Shown here: positions 6,449 to 7,293 of the stretch, one piece after another | How the letters are laid out: each line of letters opens with the position of its first letter | Numbering within the stretch: the stretch's first letter is position 1 | Source of the DNA: Clostridia bacterium | GTDB lineage: Bacteria; Bacillota; Clostridia; Christensenellales; Borkfalkiaceae | DNA length: 7,293 nucleotides | Assembly: GCA_017504065.1 (NCBI GenBank) | Contig: JAFVRU010000072.1 | Coordinates: 1 to 7,293 of the forward strand | Direction: 5' to 3' | Program-made: the position numbers and the translations under genes | The notes under the pieces: model-generated | Told to the model about the DNA's origin: nothing | Seen by the model: only the letters and a program-made list of their open reading frames with translations | Databases searched by the model: none

Positions 6449-7156
6449 TTAAACGCTGATCATCGTGCCCAAATCTTCCCCGCAAATCGCGCGAACGATC
6501 GAGTTTTCTTCGTTCAACCCGAATGCGAGCGTCGGAACGTTGTTTTCCATACACATCGTCGCCGCCGTAAAGTCGATGACTTTCAAGCCGCGGTTGATAA
6601 TGTCCGCGTATTTCAAGGACGTGTACTTATGCGCCGCAGGGTTGGTTTTGGGGTCGGAATCGTAAATCCCGTCCACGTTCTTTGCCATAAGTAAAATATC
6701 CGCGTCGATTTCGCAAGCGCGGAGCGCCGCCGCCGTATCCGTCGAGCAGTAGGGATTCCCCGTCCCGCACGCGAAAATAACGATCCGCCCCATTTCGAAA
6801 TGCCGAAGCGCTTTTCTTAAAATGAACGGCTCGGCAAGCGATACCATATCCAACGCCGTTTGCACCCGAACGGGCACGCCGCGTTGTTCGATCGCGTCCA
6901 TCATCGCCAAAGAATTCATGACCGTGGCAAGCATACCCATGTGGTCCGCCGTCGTGCGATCCATATTCGTACCCTGTCTGCCGCGCCAGAAATTCCCGCC
7001 GCCGATGACCAACCCGACTTGAACGCCCATGTTGTGGATTTGTACGATCTGTTCCACGACGGGCGCGATGACTTCGTGATTGAGTCCGAACCGTTGATCT
7101 CCGGCAAGCGCTTCGCCGGAAAGCTTTAATAAAACTCTCTTGTATTTGGGCTGCAT
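6449..7156 (-). CDS. pyrH: UMP kinase
   Basis: PyrH phosphorylates UMP to UDP with ATP. It belongs to the amino-acid kinase fold and is a hexameric, typically GTP-activated and UTP-inhibited control point of pyrimidine supply. It has 235 residues, near the family norm. KLSGEAL begins at K11, the phosphate loop GGGNFWRG is at 52-59, DHMGMLATVMNSLA starts at 71, GTGNPYCSTDTAAALRA starts at 131, and NVDGIYDSDPK is at 160-170. The residue after NPY is Cys137, where relatives usually have Phe. The C-terminal half has DFTAATMCMENNVP. It starts at ATG 7156 with GGAGGA 6 bases upstream. It is the first gene of the operon, with a likely promoter at 7195-7203. In many Bacillota tsf precedes pyrH, but the adjoining upstream sequence here does not look like tsf. 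Confidence 0.97.
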   Translation of the reverse strand: MQPKYKRVLLKLSGEALAGDQRFGLNHEVIAPVVEQIVQIHNMGVQVGLVIGGGNFWRGRQGTNMDRTTADHMGMLATVMNSLAMMDAIEQRGVPVRVQTALDMVSLAEPFILRKALRHFEMGRIVIFACGTGNPYCSTDTAAALRACEIDADILLMAKNVDGIYDSDPKTNPAAHKYTSLKYADIINRGLKVIDFTAATMCMENNVPTLAFGLNEENSIVRAICGEDLGTMISV

Positions 7157-7236
7157 AATCTTCCTCCGTTTTTGCGCAATAACGCATTTTCATTATTATA
7201 CCATAAATTAAGATGTTCCGCACGAATAATACCCAT
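7126..7236 (-). pseudogene. Possible 5' remnant of pstB, or a short leader ORF overlapping pyrH
   Basis: This 36-codon frame starts at ATG 7236, sharing one base with the preceding stop (TAATG), with AAAGGAG (7244-7250) 7 bases upstream, so the start is well formed. It begins MGIIRAEHLNLWYNNENALL, which resembles the first residues of phosphate ABC transporter ATPases (PstB, roughly I-x-V-x-x-L-N-L-x-Y-x-x-x-x-A-L). The likeness fades after about 20 residues and the frame stops at 7126 inside pyrH, before any Walker A motif could appear. Two readings are possible: a truncated pstB left by a deletion or rearrangement, or an unrelated leader peptide whose translation ends just inside pyrH. The similarity is short, so the identity is tentative. 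Confidence 0.35.
7195..7203 (-). promoter_or_regulatory. Extended -10 promoter for the pyrH operon
   Basis: On the minus strand TGGTATAAT is a perfect TGn-TATAAT extended -10, 38 bases before the pyrH ATG. RNA would start near 7188, leaving a leader of about 32 bases that contains GGAGGA. No good -35 box lies 16-18 bases upstream (GTGCGG or TGCGGA at best), which extended -10 promoters can tolerate. The box falls inside the codons for Trp-Tyr-Asn of the small overlapping frame. Confidence 0.55.
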
Positions 7237-7293
7237 TATTTTACTCCTTTCTTCTTTAGCATCTTTGCTGCAAATTTTGCACTCATATTAATT
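7236..7293 (-). CDS. C-terminal end of an unidentified gene (possibly pstA), cut by window edge
   Basis: Only the last 18 codons are visible (INMSAKFAAKMLKKKGVK, then TAA at 7236-7238). The basic, lysine-rich ending after a slightly hydrophobic start fits the cytoplasmic tail of a membrane protein. The following frame looks like the start of pstB, and pstA normally precedes pstB, so a PstA permease is a reasonable guess. It does not resemble the end of EF-Ts, the usual pyrH neighbour. Alanine is written GCA, whereas genes downstream mostly use GCG or GCC. An internal ATG at 7286 could also start a 15-residue peptide. Confidence 0.35.
   Translation of the reverse strand, partial: INMSAKFAAKMLKKKGVK

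Noticed and set aside
5678..6694. A 338-codon plus-strand open frame opposite uppS, frr and pyrH
   Set aside because: It runs antisense across three certain genes and their boundaries, has no recognisable domain, is rich in Phe/His/Arg as expected from an antisense frame, and has no good ribosome binding site. It is a codon-bias shadow.
6627..7223. A 198-codon minus-strand frame overlapping the start of pyrH
   Set aside because: It is in a different frame from PyrH, is rich in Arg/Gly/Ser and shows no family features, while PyrH motifs are complete in the other frame.
1..7293. Possible recoding of TGA, since no gene here ends in TGA
   Set aside because: All visible stops are TAA or TAG, but no in-frame TGA occurs in any gene and Trp is written TGG. 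With so few genes this is stop preference, not evidence of a changed code.
1..7293. Mobile elements, CRISPR arrays, tRNA/rRNA genes, toxin-antitoxin or defence genes
   Set aside because: I looked on both strands and saw no direct-repeat arrays, transposase motifs, tRNA-like folds or accessory genes. The window is tightly packed core genes.

Overview
This is an ordinary chromosomal housekeeping region of a bacterium. All genes lie on the minus strand, so they read from high to low coordinates. The order pyrH-frr-uppS-cdsA-dxr-rseP is the classic Bacillota (Firmicutes) cluster for UMP kinase, ribosome recycling and cell-envelope lipids. A ylxM-ffh pair (signal recognition particle) follows it. 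Strong AGGAGG-type ribosome binding sites, YlxM, and a deoxyxylulose-phosphate isoprenoid pathway all fit Bacillota. Base composition looks balanced, with many CG-rich codons (GCG, TCG, ACG). Several unusual residues at conserved enzyme positions suggest a little-studied, probably uncultured Clostridia-type lineage; that placement is inference.

Layout from the right edge: 7236-7293 holds the last 18 codons of an unidentified gene with a lysine-rich tail. A 36-codon reading frame (7126-7236) overlaps its stop; it starts like a phosphate-transporter ATPase (PstB) but ends inside pyrH. An extended -10 promoter (7195-7203) lies within that small frame. The main operon then runs pyrH (6449-7156), frr (5834-6406), uppS (5102-5830), a 76-base gap with a strong hairpin, cdsA (4135-5025), dxr (2980-4122) and rseP (1755-2966). 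It closes at a hairpin terminator at 1707-1740. Inside that terminator sits the -35 box of a perfect consensus promoter (TTGACA, 17 bp, TATAAT), which starts the second transcription unit, ylxM (1314-1667) and ffh (1-1283, cut by the window edge).

How the genes fit together: Dxr makes the committed MEP-pathway intermediate that leads to IPP. UppS condenses IPP into undecaprenyl diphosphate for cell-wall synthesis. CdsA makes CDP-diacylglycerol for phospholipids, and RseP is an intramembrane protease. PyrH supplies UDP/UTP (and so UDP-sugars and CTP), and Frr recycles ribosomes. YlxM and Ffh serve co-translational membrane targeting. I see no mobile element, CRISPR array, tRNA or rRNA, and no novel multi-gene system. 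The points worth a second look are the terminator/promoter overlap, the possible pst remnant ahead of pyrH, the hairpin before cdsA, and residue changes in Dxr, UppS, CdsA and RseP.
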